Assembly: GCA_947846985.1 (NCBI GenBank)
Contig: CANTUZ010000008.1
Coordinates: forward strand, 39,326,817 to 39,390,816
DNA length: 64,000 nt
Reading direction: 5' to 3'
Source of the DNA: Fratercula arctica
Lineage: Eukaryota > Chordata > Aves > Charadriiformes > Alcidae
A program made the position numbers and the translations under genes. Positions within the stretch are counted from its first letter, which is position 1, and each line of letters opens with the position of its first letter. Below the pieces are notes generated by a model that saw only the letters and a list, made by a program, of their open reading frames with translations, made no database searches and was not told the DNA's origin. Below, in pieces: positions 32,331 through 44,432 of the stretch.

Positions 32331-34392
32331 GTTAGTTTTACCTTTTTTCCCCTAGCTTAGCTATGACTGCGCTGTTTGCTCTCACCATGAGATGGAGCTC
32401 CTGGCAGTACAAATAATTACAGGAGAAAGAGCGAGGTGGAAGCGGCTGGGAAAGCACTTTGCACCTCTGCATCCCTTGAGCGATGAGGAGTAAGTTCTTT
32501 TGTGCAAGATCTCCGGATTCCCAGACAAGCAGGCATGAAAAGCGGGGCTTTTTGAGTATTTTCTGGCTGCCTATTTCCAGTAATTTTGTTTTGTATACCT
32601 GTTTACAAGGCTTGGTGCTAGCTAGGGTCATGCAGCAGGCCAGATCATCCTAGTCCTCTGCCCGTGAGCAGAGGACTGTTTCTGCAGGAATTTCACAGAC
32701 TGTGGCAGACCTGAACAAAATCCCTACCTGTTCCAGTGAAGCAGCAAGAGATCTGCTGCTTTTGCATAAAATACTTTGTCCCAGATCTGGGCTGCAATTT
32801 TTTTGCTTGAACTGTACCAAACTTCCCAAATGTGGGATATCTGCCACTTTCCACTAAGAAATCCTCCCAACTCTTAGTGCTTCCTCTTATTTTTCAGTCA
32901 GTGTCTGCCACAGGTATTTCAGAAATGCTGGGTGCAGTACCCACCGGTACGCTCAGATGCTGGTTTAAAAGACTTTAGTAAAATAACCTGCCTATTTCCA
33001 AAGCTGCAAAAAGTTTCATAATGGTAGCGATGCTTCTGAGAAGGAAGTCAGACCTTGGCAGACAAAAGCGTTTGAAGAACAGAGTAAAACTGGTCCCACA
33101 GAAAATCATTAGGGCTGAATACACCCTGAAACAGCTTTATCTGTTCCGCTGCATCGGGAGCTGCAAGAAGCAAATCAACCACTGGCCAACGAATTTTGTA
33201 CCAAAAGCACGTTTGTCGTTTGGGGAGGATCTTGCAGTTCCCAGGTGTCTGTGGGTTTATACAGAACTGAGTCTGTGATGCCTTAATGGAGAGCCTGTCT
33301 TTGGAGAAATCTGGTAGGACAGAACCGAGCCCTGAAATCAGAGCTGCATTTCAGCTTGTTTGCCCCCAGGAGAGCATCAGGTCCGGTGTTCAGGGGGCAG
33401 ATATCAGCAAACCCTCGATGGCTCCTTCTGTTTGGGGTCTAGTCCCATGCAAAGGGCCACGGCACTCTGCTCAGCCACAAAAATATGTTACAGAGCACAA
33501 ACTAAGAGGGTCAGTCTTGGTTATCCCCTCAGACTGTAGAGACAATGTTTCAATTGGCAGATTTACGGGAACATTTAGTTAATTTTATTCCACTCATTTA
33601 ACGCTGATGCCTGCAGCAATTCCCTCCAGTTTTGTCTTTCCTTCCCTGGTTTTACCAAATATTTTTCTATGGCATAAGGTATTTGTTCCAGCCTTTGGCT
33701 GTTTTTATGCTTCATCGGAATCCTTTTCTTCTTGGATTCCAGTGACAGATCTCCTAGTCCTTCTTTTATTTAAATCAAAGAAAACAGATAGAAAAACAAA
33801 CCCGTGCCTGGCAGTGGTTCTGCATTATCATACTCAAAGCAGACCCAATAAATCCAGATATTAGAAGATAGAGCTATCCGCTGTCAGAACACTTTTCAAA
33901 ATCTTAATTCTCTTGTGCAGCTGCATGGTCTGAAAAGAAGAGCATCAACTCCAAATCCAGAGCATCAGACTTAGAGTAAATGTGAAAATAAACCACCATG
34001 TATTCACCTGAGGACTGGTTGCCAGGAAAAGTATGATGATGATGAACTGATCTCCTTAATTGGTACAGCATCTTTTCTGTTGCACCGGAAGGGATGTCTC
34101 TGAGCAGGCAGGCTTTGCTACATGACTGCTTGAAAGTAACTTTTTTCTCCTGTCCAGACTGAATCTCAGTTCGGGCTTCAATTCTGCAGGCACTCCCACA
34201 CCTCCATAACTTTGTTCATCCACCTGTGCCTTTTTTTTTTTTTTCCTCCTGGGACACATTTTTCTGATCATAATTTCCTTGTATTGACTGTTCACTTTAT
34301 TGCCTTTCCAGGTAGTTTTTTGGGAACGTGACAGAAATTACAGCATCTGACGTGGAAGGGCTTTTGACTGAGGATGTACTTTGTGTTGGCAG
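32331..34392 (+). other. Intron between the proximal first exon and shared exon 2
   Basis: A 2.1 kb intron common to all transcripts from the cluster. A poly-T run occurs near 34229-34243. The last bases, TTTGTGTTGGCAG, are the acceptor of exon 2. Confidence 0.7.
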
Positions 34393-34524
34393 GAATTTGA
34401 AGCTATTGTGAATGCCTCTGGAGAACACGGCATCGTTGTCTTCTCGCTGGGCTCCATGGTCTCCGAGATTCCTATGAAGAAAGCCACAGAAATTGCAGAT
34501 GCCTTGGGATCAGTCCCTCAAACG
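34393..34524 (+). CDS. UGT1A: UGT1A shared exon 2
   Basis: A 132-nt exon, the same length as human UGT1A exon 2. It encodes [20 protein letters not shown] then [10 protein letters not shown] and ends VPQT before the GTATGG donor. It opens the C-terminal domain, which binds UDP-glucuronic acid; the FSLGSMV strand and loop lie near the nucleotide in this family. The acceptor accepts phase 0, matching all six intact first exons. Confidence 0.96.
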
Positions 34525-34790
34525 GTATGGTTTCCCTCTCCCCCTTCCAGCACAGCAATTCAACACTATTTTCAAATACAGTATATGATTACCTGTGGCT
34601 TTCACCATGCTTGGTCCTCCTTTCTTTCTCCTGCTCCCTGATGCCAGAAGAAACTATCCCCCCAGCAGCTCTGCATGACAAAACGGGTTTTGTGCACCAC
34701 GGATGTTCTCAGCTGTGCTTTTCAGCCCCCCTGAGGAGCAGCAAGAGGCCAGCTGCTGAGAACTGACATTGTTTTTACTTCTCTTGAAAG

Positions 34791-34878
34791 GTTTTGTGGC
34801 GCTACACGGGAGAGGCGCCCCCCAACCTGCCGAAGAACGTAAAGCTCGTCAAATGGCTGCCACAGAATGATCTTCTGG
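34791..34878 (+). CDS. UGT1A: UGT1A shared exon 3
   Basis: An 88-nt exon, the same length as in human. It encodes [20 protein letters not shown] then KWLPQNDLL and ends in the first base of a split codon before [14 protein letters not shown] begins the UGT signature sequence that holds the uracil and ribose of the donor. Frame is open and continuous with exon 2. Confidence 0.96.
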
Positions 34879-35688
34879 GTAGGTCTGAGATACTTGAGGG
34901 ATACCAGCGTGTTTGTTTTAATCGGATACAGCTGTTGTAAGGCCCCCTTAGCATCATCTGTGCTGACTGCCTGCGTCACTGTGGGTCACAGGACTCCCTT
35001 ACAGCCTTTGCTGTTTGAACCAGAGCCCATCTTTTAGAAACTTATCTGATGCCACGTCAAAGTTGCCGAATTATGAAACAACACTGTTTGGAAAGGTTTT
35101 CCAACACTTGACTACCCTTAGTGTCAGAGATGGGAGTCCTTATCTCTGACTAGCCAGTCTCAACAGCCAGCCATAGATTTTTGTCATGTTTTTGTCTACT
35201 GGACTGAAAAGAAACTCTAAGGTCCCCGAGTGGGCATTTCCAGACAGGTCGCTGGGCTTTTCAAGTGGTCAAATTGTACATGCTATTGCCAGGAGTGCAT
35301 TTGTTGGTTAGACAACAGGGCTCAGTTGTGGGAGATCTGCAAAACCAGCAAATGGAAGACATGTGAAAAAAGTAAGCAACGGTAACGTCTTCTTTAATGT
35401 TACTTGGCTCTGATTTCATCCTAAAATCTGAGAAGCTTTGGAAGATTATCCAAGGCTTACCAGAGATTACCCAAACCAAGGCAGAGCTCTACAACCCAAG
35501 GTTCATTCAATCCCCTGTAATGTCCTGTTCTCCGCAGCCCTGTCTGTCCATAAGTAATGATGCATATGACAGCCCAAAGTTCTTGATTTATACCTACCAG
35601 TACCATTTTTGTGCAAGTTTTTCCCCAGGGATGTGTTCCTGTGACTTAACAAATCAAATAGCTAAGCAAGTCTTTCTTTCCTCCACAG
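34879..35688 (+). other. UGT1A intron 3
   Basis: Intronic sequence without a recognised element; a stretch near 35090-35170 looks repeat-like but I cannot assign it. It ends TCTTTCCTCCACAG. Confidence 0.6.
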
Positions 35689-35908
35689 CTCACCCTAAGA
35701 CTCGTGCCTTCATCACCCATGGAGGCTCACATGGTGTTTACGAGGGCATATGCAACGCGGTGCCAATGGTACTGATGCCATTATTTGGAGATCAGATGGA
35801 CAACGCCAAGAGAGTAGAGACACGGGGAGCAGGACTGACGCTGAATATACTTGAAATGACTTCAAAGGACATATCCACTGCCCTGAAAGCAGTCATTAAC
35901 GATAAAAA
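35689..35908 (+). CDS. UGT1A: UGT1A shared exon 4 (signature motif)
   Basis: A 220-nt exon, the same length as in human. It encodes [20 protein letters not shown] then [20 protein letters not shown] and the segment to AVINDK. This is the core of the UDP-glycosyltransferase signature. The HGGSHGVYE loop contacts the diphosphate, and the Asp-Gln of GDQ is the pair that binds the glucuronic acid. It ends GATAAAAA before a GTCAGT donor, and the split codon is completed by exon 5. Confidence 0.96.
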
Positions 35909-36150
35909 GTCAGTAACAGAAACACAGCCTTTCTCCTCCTGCTGTTGTGTAACACCAGCACGCTAGCTTCTAGCTGAACAGACTGTTAATCTCTTCTTCG
36001 ATGCCTTCTTGATATAGAAAGCTACATCACTGAGACGCTGATGCTTGCCCTGGGTTAATCTTGTCCTGTCCCTGTAACAGCACCGTCCTTCTCACTGCCA
36101 GGGATTATAATCTTGAGGTGACAAGAACTGGCTGGTCTGAGAATATCACA

Positions 36151-36226
36151 GACCACGCTAAACATCACAGTATTGCAGTCAGCGTGCCCAAGGTGTTTTA
36201 AGGCATCACAGCGAAGGGGAGCTTTA
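36151..36226. repeat. Intron 4 direct repeat, copy 1
   Basis: GACCACGCTAAACATCACAG ... CCCAAGGTGTTTTAAGGCAT ... GCGAAGGGGAGCTTTA recurs at 36783-36864 with a few changes and a short insertion. The sequence just after this copy (TTACAGACCAGTTTTCTC) recurs alone at 36635. Confidence 0.85.
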
Positions 36227-36782
36227 CAGACCAGTTTTCTCAGTATGAGAGAAGATGGGGTATAAGCGCAATGGCAGAAATCAAGTTGACAATAGATGTG
36301 TCACCTGCTTAAAGCCAAATTTACCAGGCAGTGAGGTAGAGGGCGCTGGCACAATGTGGTAGAAAAGGCAAGTGGTGAAGGGAGATGTGGTAAACCACTT
36401 TTGTTCCCCACTTCAGTGGTGACTGATGTCAGCGGGGAGCCTGAAAAGGTTGAAAGGCTCGGCTGCCTGGCTGGTTTTCTTTGCATGAGGGTTGCCCAGA
36501 GATGCTGTCTGCACAGCAGCAGGAGGAAGCAGACAAGTGGCAGTGCCTGGGTATAGTCCAGAGGCTGGCTGTACTGCATCAGAAAGCTTTGCCTTCCAAC
36601 TGGCAGGAACATAGCTAATATTGCTCATTTATTTTACAGACCAGTTTTCTCGGTCATTTTCCCTCCACTAGTGCTCCTAAGGAGCTGTATGAGCACAGTC
36701 AGCTGCTGCCTGGCTCAGCAAGGCTGGACAATTCCAGCACAGAGCAGAAGGAATATGCGCAGGTATGCTGAGGCGGCACAGG

Positions 36783-36864
36783 GGACCACGCTAGACATCA
36801 CAGTATTTATTGTAGTCAGCACGCCCAAGGTGTTTTAAGGCATCACAGCGAAGGGGAGCTTTAA
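36783..36864. repeat. Intron 4 direct repeat, copy 2
   Basis: Second copy of the block at 36151-36226. It shares CCCAAGGTGTTTTAAGGCAT and AGCGAAGGGGAGCTTTA and has TATTTATTGTAGTC where copy 1 has TATTGCAGTC. Confidence 0.85.
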
Positions 36865-37343
36865 GACATACCCTCCTCTTCCCCCCTCCCATTCTCTGTT
36901 GTCATTAGCGCCTCTAAGTCCATGGCATCCTCTTCCCCGTCTTGTTTCTGAGAAATGGCACCTTTTTGCCATTGTTTCTTAACTGTCATTCTTATAGCAA
37001 TACTACTAGGGCATCTTGTTCTATAGCTGGCCAGCTTTTCTATACCCAGTCTCACATTTCAGGCAGATGCCTTCATCCTTCACCGCAGAGATTTTGCCGA
37101 CAGCTCAAACGAAGCTTTTCTGCTTCTCTTAATAATACCTTTTCTCCTTTCTTTGTCATTGAAAACAGCACTTTTCTGGGCCCATAACTTTGCCATTATC
37201 CTTCTCATGGGGTGGTGGTGGTGGGAAACACCACCAGAGAAGCCCCCGGTGGGCCATCAGACAACTGACAACACATCCTTCTTTTCTGGGGACTCAGTCT
37301 CAGCAGCACAAGTCATTGTAAACCCAATGTCTTTTCTTGGCAG

Positions 37344-37641
37344 GTACAAAGAGAACATCAAGCGCCTCTCGGATCTTCACCTCGACCGACCCATCCACCC
37401 CCTGGACCTGGCCGTGCACTGGGTGGAGTTTGTGATGAGGCACAAAGGGGCCCCACACCTGCGACCTGCTGCTCACGACCTGAACTGGATCCAGTACCAC
37501 TCCCTGGACGTCATCGCCTTCCTCCTTGCCGTGGTGCTCCTCTCCCTCTTCATTTCTCTAAAGTGCTGCCTGTTCTGCTGCCGCAGGTGCTGCTGTAAGA
37601 AGGGAAGAACAAGAAAGCCAACAAAACCCAAGTCCCACTAG
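37344..37641 (+). CDS. UGT1A: UGT1A shared exon 5 (membrane anchor, stop)
   Basis: This is the last coding exon. It completes a split Lys codon and encodes [20 protein letters not shown], then [18 protein letters not shown]. One membrane span follows (roughly [17 protein letters not shown]), then a short cytosolic Cys/Lys/Arg-rich tail ending TKPKSH and the stop at 37639-37641. Lysines at -3 and -5 fit the KxKxx ER-retrieval signal of type I ER membrane proteins. Exons 2-5 together give 245 residues, the usual constant half. Confidence 0.96.
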
Positions 37642-38174
37642 CAGATGAAACCAGCAGTGGGAGCTAAGGCCTCTGCTCCAGACCAGAAGGATCAGAGAAC
37701 GTCCCAAATTTCACTAAAATAATTGCTGACTTTCAGTCAAGAAATAATAGCATTCATTTAAACTAGCACTGTGGGAGGGGTTGTTTCACTGATATAATTT
37801 TTGCCTTTAATTAAGAATCAGTTGTTAAAAATAACTTGTGTAGGAGTGCTTCAACCACTTGGGAAGATGTTAGTGTGAAGTCCAAGGCTCCTGGATTCCA
37901 TGTCTTGGTGTACAGAGGACTCACGGTGATTTTTTTTTTACCTCTCTATGCAATGGAGATATATAGGAGTTTCATAAGACTTTGCTTCAAGGGCTTTGGG
38001 AGAGTCATTTGCTGTAGTGTAGAGTCTATCAGGTTGATCAAGCACTTTGAAATCTTTGTACAGCTGTTGTTATAGAAGAGGCAAATGTTATGCACTGACA
38101 ATACACGTCACATAAGCCAAGCCGGATGCACATCCTAAATGGGTTTTGTTTGTGTTTACACTACCTCGAACTCA

Positions 38175-38180
38175 ATTAAA
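38175..38180 (+). terminator. Candidate UGT1A poly(A) signal (ATTAAA)
   Basis: The common variant signal ATTAAA, ~530 bp after the stop codon. Confidence 0.45.
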
Positions 38181-38362
38181 GTTTCGGCAGGGAAGTAGTT
38201 GTAAAGCCACTGATGTTTCACCCAAGTTCCCCATCAGGCACAGTGCTGTATCTGGAGCTTACCTGTGAGCTGATGAGACCTTCGTAAGCAATATTTATGA
38301 AACCCAACTGATTTTCTCTTTGTAAGTGATATTCAGGTAAAGACCAAAACTGCAGCTCTATA

Positions 38363-38368
38363 AATAAA
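38363..38368 (+). terminator. Candidate UGT1A poly(A) signal (AATAAA)
   Basis: A canonical AATAAA ~720 bp after the stop codon. About 30-45 bp later the sequence becomes T/GT-rich (GGCTCTTGTGTTTTCTG), as expected downstream of a cleavage site. Confidence 0.55.
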
Positions 38369-38399
38369 TCGCCAATGCTAATGATAATGGCTCTTGTGT

Positions 38400-40049
38400 T
38401 TTCTGACTGAGGGATATTGGGCTGGATGCTTGTCAATCATGGAGAGAGAGCTGGAGAAGGGAAAGGCTCAATGCATCACAGTGTGAAAGCCACCTCAATG
38501 CCCAAAACCCAGTTCTCAGCGTTACTATCTCACTCCTTGGTGACTTGGTGCTTGCTGAGAGGTTACACCCGGAGGCTGCCACAGTCCCCGCTACTAGACA
38601 TAGAAAAAGTCAGAAAATACCTTAAACAGAAGTTAATATTCAGGGCTCAAAACAGTCTGGACCATCCTGATACATCATGGCAACCCTCCTTCGCACAGGA
38701 GTCCGGCTAAGTACCTGGTGCTGTTATTTTCAACTGCTGTTTGAAAAAACAGGTACTTCAGTGCAAGTTAAGTTCAAGAAGAAAGTCCCTCTCCTCCTCA
38801 GCCTGTCCCCATTGCGGTGCCCCCTTCTCGTGGGCACCCGCACCACCTGCAAACTGTCCAGGACCGATGCCAACTCTTGCTTTTCATCCTCTGCCTTTCC
38901 CTCCCCTCCTCCTGCCCCTGGTAAACAGAAGGAAACCCTTCCTTGGGACATGCGGAGTGTCCCCACGGTGTGTTAAGAGCCGACCTGCTTTTAAAATGCA
39001 GCTTTTGCAATTCCACGCGTTCCTGAAGTGACAGCTCTGACTGTCCCGGCTGGAGGCAGGTGACAGCAGCGCATCTGTGCAAAGTCAGGCGGTGCCTCTG
39101 GAAATGAGACCCAGCGAGACCTCGCAGTGCCCGTCCCACCATCAACCACGGTGGTTTCAGTCATCTCCGAGCACGGGGCTGGCTTCCAGCAGCTGTCTGA
39201 TGCAAAAAAAAACCCCACTTTACATTTCCTTCCAGAGAAGTTCTCTGAGTATTCTGCTGCAAACAGGCTCGGGACTGATGCAGTGACTTCCTCATGTCGT
39301 GAGGGTATGGATATAGCAGGAGGATATGAGCATGGATGAGAGATAAACCCCTTGATTTCAGATCAGATGAACAGATTTAAAAAAAAAAATCCCAATTGCA
39401 GCTGGTTTGGATTTTTTTGTTTTGTTTTCTTTTCTTTTTTCCAACACAAACCCTCTCACATAGGTGGAGAAAATGAGCTGAGAAAGAGAGGAGGATGCAA
39501 AATGCCCATCCCGTGGTTCTCATTTGGGAAAGATCTCTACCAAAGCTGAAGCAAGACAGCAGCAGAAACCAGGTGCCCTGCTCCTCTCCTTTTCCCTTCA
39601 CTCTCCTTGACCTCCACCAGTTTGTCCTGCTCTTTATTTTTCCCTTGGCTCACCGGAAAAATGAGAGAGGAGCCTTAGGGGACATGGAGGGGACAACCCT
39701 CATGTCGTGTCCCATTTCAGCTGTGCCCAGCAGAGGACACTACAATATCACTAACAGGAGGGAGGAGAAAAGGCCACCACCAAGCCAGCCCAGGTGGGTT
39801 GGTTTGAAGCCGATAGCAACTTGTTTATCCCTCTGTGCTCCGGGAACAGGGACCCTACCGAAGGAAGAGGATTTTCAGAGTGAATTAGGAGTCTTAAGTG
39901 TGTGGGACAAGCGCAGAGGAGGGAGCCGGAGGGGCTGCAGTGTCACCTTCTCAACCCTTCTCAAGGGAAGAGTTACGCTGAGGATACTGTCCCCTCTTAT
40001 TGGCCCTTAATTGGGTGCCACATAGAGCCATGCTGCCCCTTAAGCAGGG
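38400..40049. other. Intergenic, UGT1A to CR1 copy
   Basis: Several open frames exist on both strands, but none translates to a recognisable domain and none has splice context I would trust. I see no gene. Confidence 0.5.
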
Positions 40050-40702
40050 CAGAGACCCCCCCAAGCCCCTGCCTCCCTGACTGGGGGAAGGAGAAATCAT
40101 TGGCCACAATGCATTTAGTAGGACTGGGACGGTGATGGTCCCCCTGTGCTGGGCACTGGTGAGGCCCCACCTCGAGGGCTGTGTCCAGTTTTGGGCCCCT
40201 CACCACAAAAAAAGACATTGAGGTGCTGGAGCGGGTCCAGAGAAGGGCAACGGAGCTGGTGAGGGGTCTGGAGCACAAGGAGAAGGGTCTGGAGAACTTG
40301 TGAGGAGCGGCTGAGGGAGCTGGGGGTGTTCAGCCTGGAGAAAAGGGGGCTGAGGGGAGACCTTCTCGCTCTCTACAGCTCCCTGAAAGGAGGGGGCAGC
40401 CAGGGGGGGTCGGGCTCTTCTCCCAAGGAACAGGCGATGGGACAAGAGGAAACGGCCTTGAGTTGCGCCAGGGGAGGTTTACACTGGATATTTGGAAAAA
40501 TTTTTACACTGAAAGGATAATTAAGCATTGGAAGAGGCTGCCCAGGGCAGTGGTTGAGGCACCATCCCTGGAGGTATTTAAAAGCCGGGCAGACACAGTG
40601 CTTAGAGATATGGGTTAGTGATGGGTTTTGTCAGAGTTCGGTCGATGGTTGGACTCGATGATCTGAAAGGTCCCTTCCAACCTGGGCGATTCTATGATTT
40701 CT
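40050..40702 (+). mobile_element. CR1 LINE, 5'-truncated, degenerate ORF2 end plus 3'UTR
   Basis: The plus strand carries decayed codons of the CR1 ORF2 C-terminus ([20 protein letters not shown] then [11 protein letters not shown]). The CR1 3' region follows (GGCTGCCCAGGGCAGTGGTTG, GGTTGGACTCGATGATCTGA, GGTCCCTTCCAACCTGGGCG), ending in GATTCTATGATTTCTA. Frame is broken by stops, so it is a dead copy. Confidence 0.93.
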
Positions 40703-43700
40703 AAGCAACAGAGCTGAGACTGGGTCACTTCCCAAAAGGGGAAACTGAGGCAGGGCCAGCCATCGCTCCTCTCCCTGAGCTGCACGGGCTCCACATGGCC
40801 ACAGGGCTCCAGCCACTGAGGCCTGAGCTTTTCCAGCAAATCCTCCAAATCTCTGTTTTTAAACACCTGCCGAAAGACAGCAGCCAAAATCCCTTCGCTG
40901 CCCTTGGAGAACGGAGGCACAAACACCTCCCACAGCCTCTCGGCATCACCCAGCGCTCACGTAGCACCGCTTGGGAGGTGCGAACGGAGAGGAGAGCTGT
41001 TGCTTTCTGCTCTCACACAGGGACTTTTTTAGTGTTTATTTTATTTTTGCCTGGAATTTAACATCCAGGCTTGCAAGAGTAAGGCTGAGGAAAAAAAAAA
41101 CCAGTGCAAGCCAGTGCTGCTGCTGGCTCTTCTGGTGACCCTTGGACCCCCCCGGCTGCAAAATGTGGGCAAGAGCCTCTCTGGCTTCGGGCTGCGGGTG
41201 TCCTGGGGGACACAGCAGCCCTGGCTCTGGTGGGAGGATGCACTCGGCATCTCTTGCTGCTTCCCACCAGCCCGACCGCGGGAAATTACAGGAATTGCTG
41301 ACATTCTTCTGCAGCCACAGGGTTTCTGCAGCCTCACCCCAGCCCTCTGGTCCCCAAAGGCAACCGAGAGGTTTTTCCACTGCCATGGGAGCTCCAGGTG
41401 GCTCTCAGGCTCCTCCACCTCCCCAGCCCATGAGTCCAAGACGACCCCTGGCGTCCCCACAGGGACACAGGGCTCAGAGGGGAGCTTCTCCCCTTGCAAG
41501 ACACGCTGACAAGTTGAATGTGCAAGAAACATGAGGGACCTGCAAACGAACGTGCCCCCCCTCCTCCCCTGCGCAGGGCTCCCAGGGCCAGGGACCTGGA
41601 GATGGGTCCCAGAGCTGCCTCACCCCCTGTGCTCTCGCTCAGGCCTGCGATCACTTGACTTGATTGGTTTAAAGATCTCTCTTTTGGGTGGTTTTGTAAA
41701 AAGTAAACACTGCTGCTGGCAACCAGCTGTGATGTTAGTTCCGGGGGGTTTCACAGCAGCTCCCAAACCCCCTTTCAGACTTCTTTCTTTCTGAAAGCTT
41801 GAGATGAGCAAGTGCGATGTGAGTGTGGACAAGGGACGCTGACCTTGCCAGGAGCAGCAACGGCCTCATTTAAAAAACAAAAACAAAGCAAAAAACCAAA
41901 AAAAAACCCCAAGGAACCCCAACTCAAAACCACATGCACCCCCAAAGAAGGCTGCTGTGGGGTTACAGCCACAATGACTGTGATGGTCCAGAGCTCTGCT
42001 CTCCTCCCTGGAAGCCTGGGGAGCAGCACAAGGGTAATGCTGATATGGGCAGCACCACACAGGCCCCCCAACAGTCTCCATGGGGAATGGTTGAGGTTCC
42101 CCCCACGGTGTGCCCAGGCCCTGCATCGTTCTCCAGAGTTATCCTAAAGCAGGTTCTGCTCCCTGCAGCATCCCAGCGGGTGAGCTGTACCCCGCGGCCT
42201 GGGGCTTGGAGCTTGAGATGTCCTATCCGCTAGGACACATCCTATCCTAGCCGATAGGACATCACTTGAGGTGTCCTACCACGCTGCGCCATGGCTGGCT
42301 CCCAACCCCAGCAGCGCCTGGAGGCTGAGGAGGGTACTTTTAGCTGGAGCAGCCACCCAGCTCTCCAATTAATTATCACCTGCAGAGGTGTTTTTAGGAG
42401 TTATTTACAGGTGAGCACGATGAAACCTGGGGAAAGCAATTGCCAAGGTGAAGCAGGCACAAAACGCAGGACAGCCTCTCCCTCCCCGGGGAGGGAGCAA
42501 ACTCCTCTGGCTTTAGCATTTAAGCTCAATGAGGCAGGTTAAACCCACCTGGCAGCTGGGCTCGGCCCATAACCCTGGCGCCGCAGGCTGCCGGGACTGA
42601 ACTAGGCTTATAAAGGAAAGAGAAGACAAAAATCTCCATCCACAAATGTTTCCTCGTTGTCTGAGGATGCTGGTATTTCTGGGAGAGGCAAGGCTGTCTC
42701 CCAGCTCATCCTTCCCACAGCAAACTCCTGCCCTCCCTCACGGCTCGTGCTGACCGTCACGAAAAAAGCCGCTGCCGCGTTCTTCTGCTTTGACAGGTAC
42801 TAGCAAGCGCTCCCGGCCTCAATTCCCTTCCTATTAAGGAGGAGTGAAAGGTTTCACACACCAGACCTGATTGCTCAGGGTGATAAAAGCAAGTCATCAG
42901 CACGGGCTGTACAGGCATCAGCAAATCCTAAATTCCGCCCCCCCCCCCCCAAACCAGATATCAGCTGGTTTATCTAAACGCGTGACCTCTCTTCAAAAGC
43001 CTGCCTGAACAAATGGGAGCGGATTTCTTCCCTGAAATGCTACCAGCCTGGATTATCTTGGGCGGGGGGATGAGACGACGACATGGTTCCCCCCCTTCGC
43101 TGGGGCAGATCCAAGCAAGCTGCATCTGTTGCCGAGAATCCCTCTCCGGCTCATCGCTCGCTCCCAGCAAGGGACCGGGCCGCATCCCAGTGACTCGCTT
43201 TGTGCCGGACAAGACTTTGCAAAGCGTCTGCTGGAAGCTTTAATTAACATTCGGCGGGGGGTAATCAAAGCAGGGCAGGAACCCAAGGTTCATCCTCTTC
43301 TGGAGGCTGCTGAAGAGAGGGGTGGGGGCCGTCCTTGGGAGTTTTTGGCCACAAATGGTTGGTCCGGACTCCTTGGAGGGGTGGGTCCGGGGTGATTTCG
43401 GCGTACCACGAGGGATGCGGCGGGATGGATTCAGCGATGGGCAGCGGAAGGAAGGGGAAACCACAACCAGTGGCGCTCCTGTTGCGGAACGGGTCTGTTA
43501 AACGGTCACGAAAATAACCCGTTCCTCTCCCCAGCCAGAGGTTCTTTCCTTCTCATGTAGGACATCAGGGTCCTTCCACCCCAAATCAAGCAATCGGTCA
43601 CCCCTCGCAGAACCGACTGCTCAATGAGCGAAGCTTGCCTGTCTTTGGGCCAGGCTCCTCCGCACGCAGCCTTTGGGAAAAACTTGCCTTTGTGTTCTGC

Positions 43701-44432
43701 TCCCCCTCTCCCCATTGTAATAAAAAAAAAAAAAAGCCCCCGTGTGTCGTTTGTTGCTTGGAAGTCCCTGAATTTCACCGACGGATTAAGCCTGCCGAGT
43801 TGTGATGAGGTGAACCCCAGGGGATGCTTTGTGTAAAGCCTGTTATCCAAAAAAAAGGGCTTTCGAAGGGAGGCGTGAGTGGGTCACACCGCGGATGCCG
43901 ACGGGAGTTACGTTTCTAGGGACAATGAGCATCTCTGTAATTTACAGTCATCCAAGCCCACATTTTATGAGGGATCAAGCCCGGTTGAGTTGGCTGGTGG
44001 CAAGGTGACAAGAGTCCAGCAGAGAAGGAAACCCAGACCTGGACCAGGGCTGCTGAGCCAGATGTGCCTGGGACGCAGGCGAAGCCCAGCACTCAGGGCA
44101 GAAGTCCAAGCGGTGCATCACGATCCTCGCTGAAGTTGTTTTCTGCCACGGTTTTCCACAAAGCAACCCATCGTGCCTCCACCTGGCAGAGGGGATACGG
44201 CCATCGGAGGAGGGCAGCTGCAGGAGGCAGCACTGGGAACCGTGGCCTTCTGGTGGCAAAAGAAACCTGGCAGTAAGAGGAAGACCCGGGAGCAGCCCTT
44301 TAACCAGCTGCTCTCCTCAAAGCACCCATGACCAGCTCCTCATACTGCAAGACAGGGGTGTCCTGACAGCAGATAATCCCCAACGAGCCTTTAGGTGAGA
44401 GCTGGGAAGGAAGCTCTTGGATTTCTAGGGCT
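40703..44432. other. Intergenic, CR1 copy to solo LTR
   Basis: GC-richer sequence with many chance open frames on both strands (for example 41041-41532 minus). None shows a domain, signal peptide or splice structure. It contains the hairpin at 42217-42263. Confidence 0.5.
42217..42263. repeat. 19-bp inverted repeat (short hairpin)
   Basis: Bases 42217-42235 and 42245-42263 are inverted copies of each other with one mismatch in 19, separated by a 9-nt loop. The outer part, GATGTCCTATC/GATAGGACATC, is perfect. No gene is associated with it. Confidence 0.85.

Larger units (their letters stand above)
35909..37343 (+). other. UGT1A intron 4
   Basis: A 1.4 kb intron containing duplicated blocks (36151-36226 and 36783-36864; also 36224-36245 and 36635-36655), described separately. 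It ends TTTTCTTGGCAG. Confidence 0.65.
37642..38395 (+). other. UGT1A 3'UTR
   Basis: Presumed 3' untranslated sequence, with candidate poly(A) signals ATTAAA at 38175-38180 and AATAAA at 38363-38368. Which one is used cannot be told from sequence. Confidence 0.55.

Noticed and set aside
41041..41532. Overlapping 130-160-codon open frames on both strands
   Set aside because: GC-rich intergenic DNA with few stops; no homology, signal or splice support.
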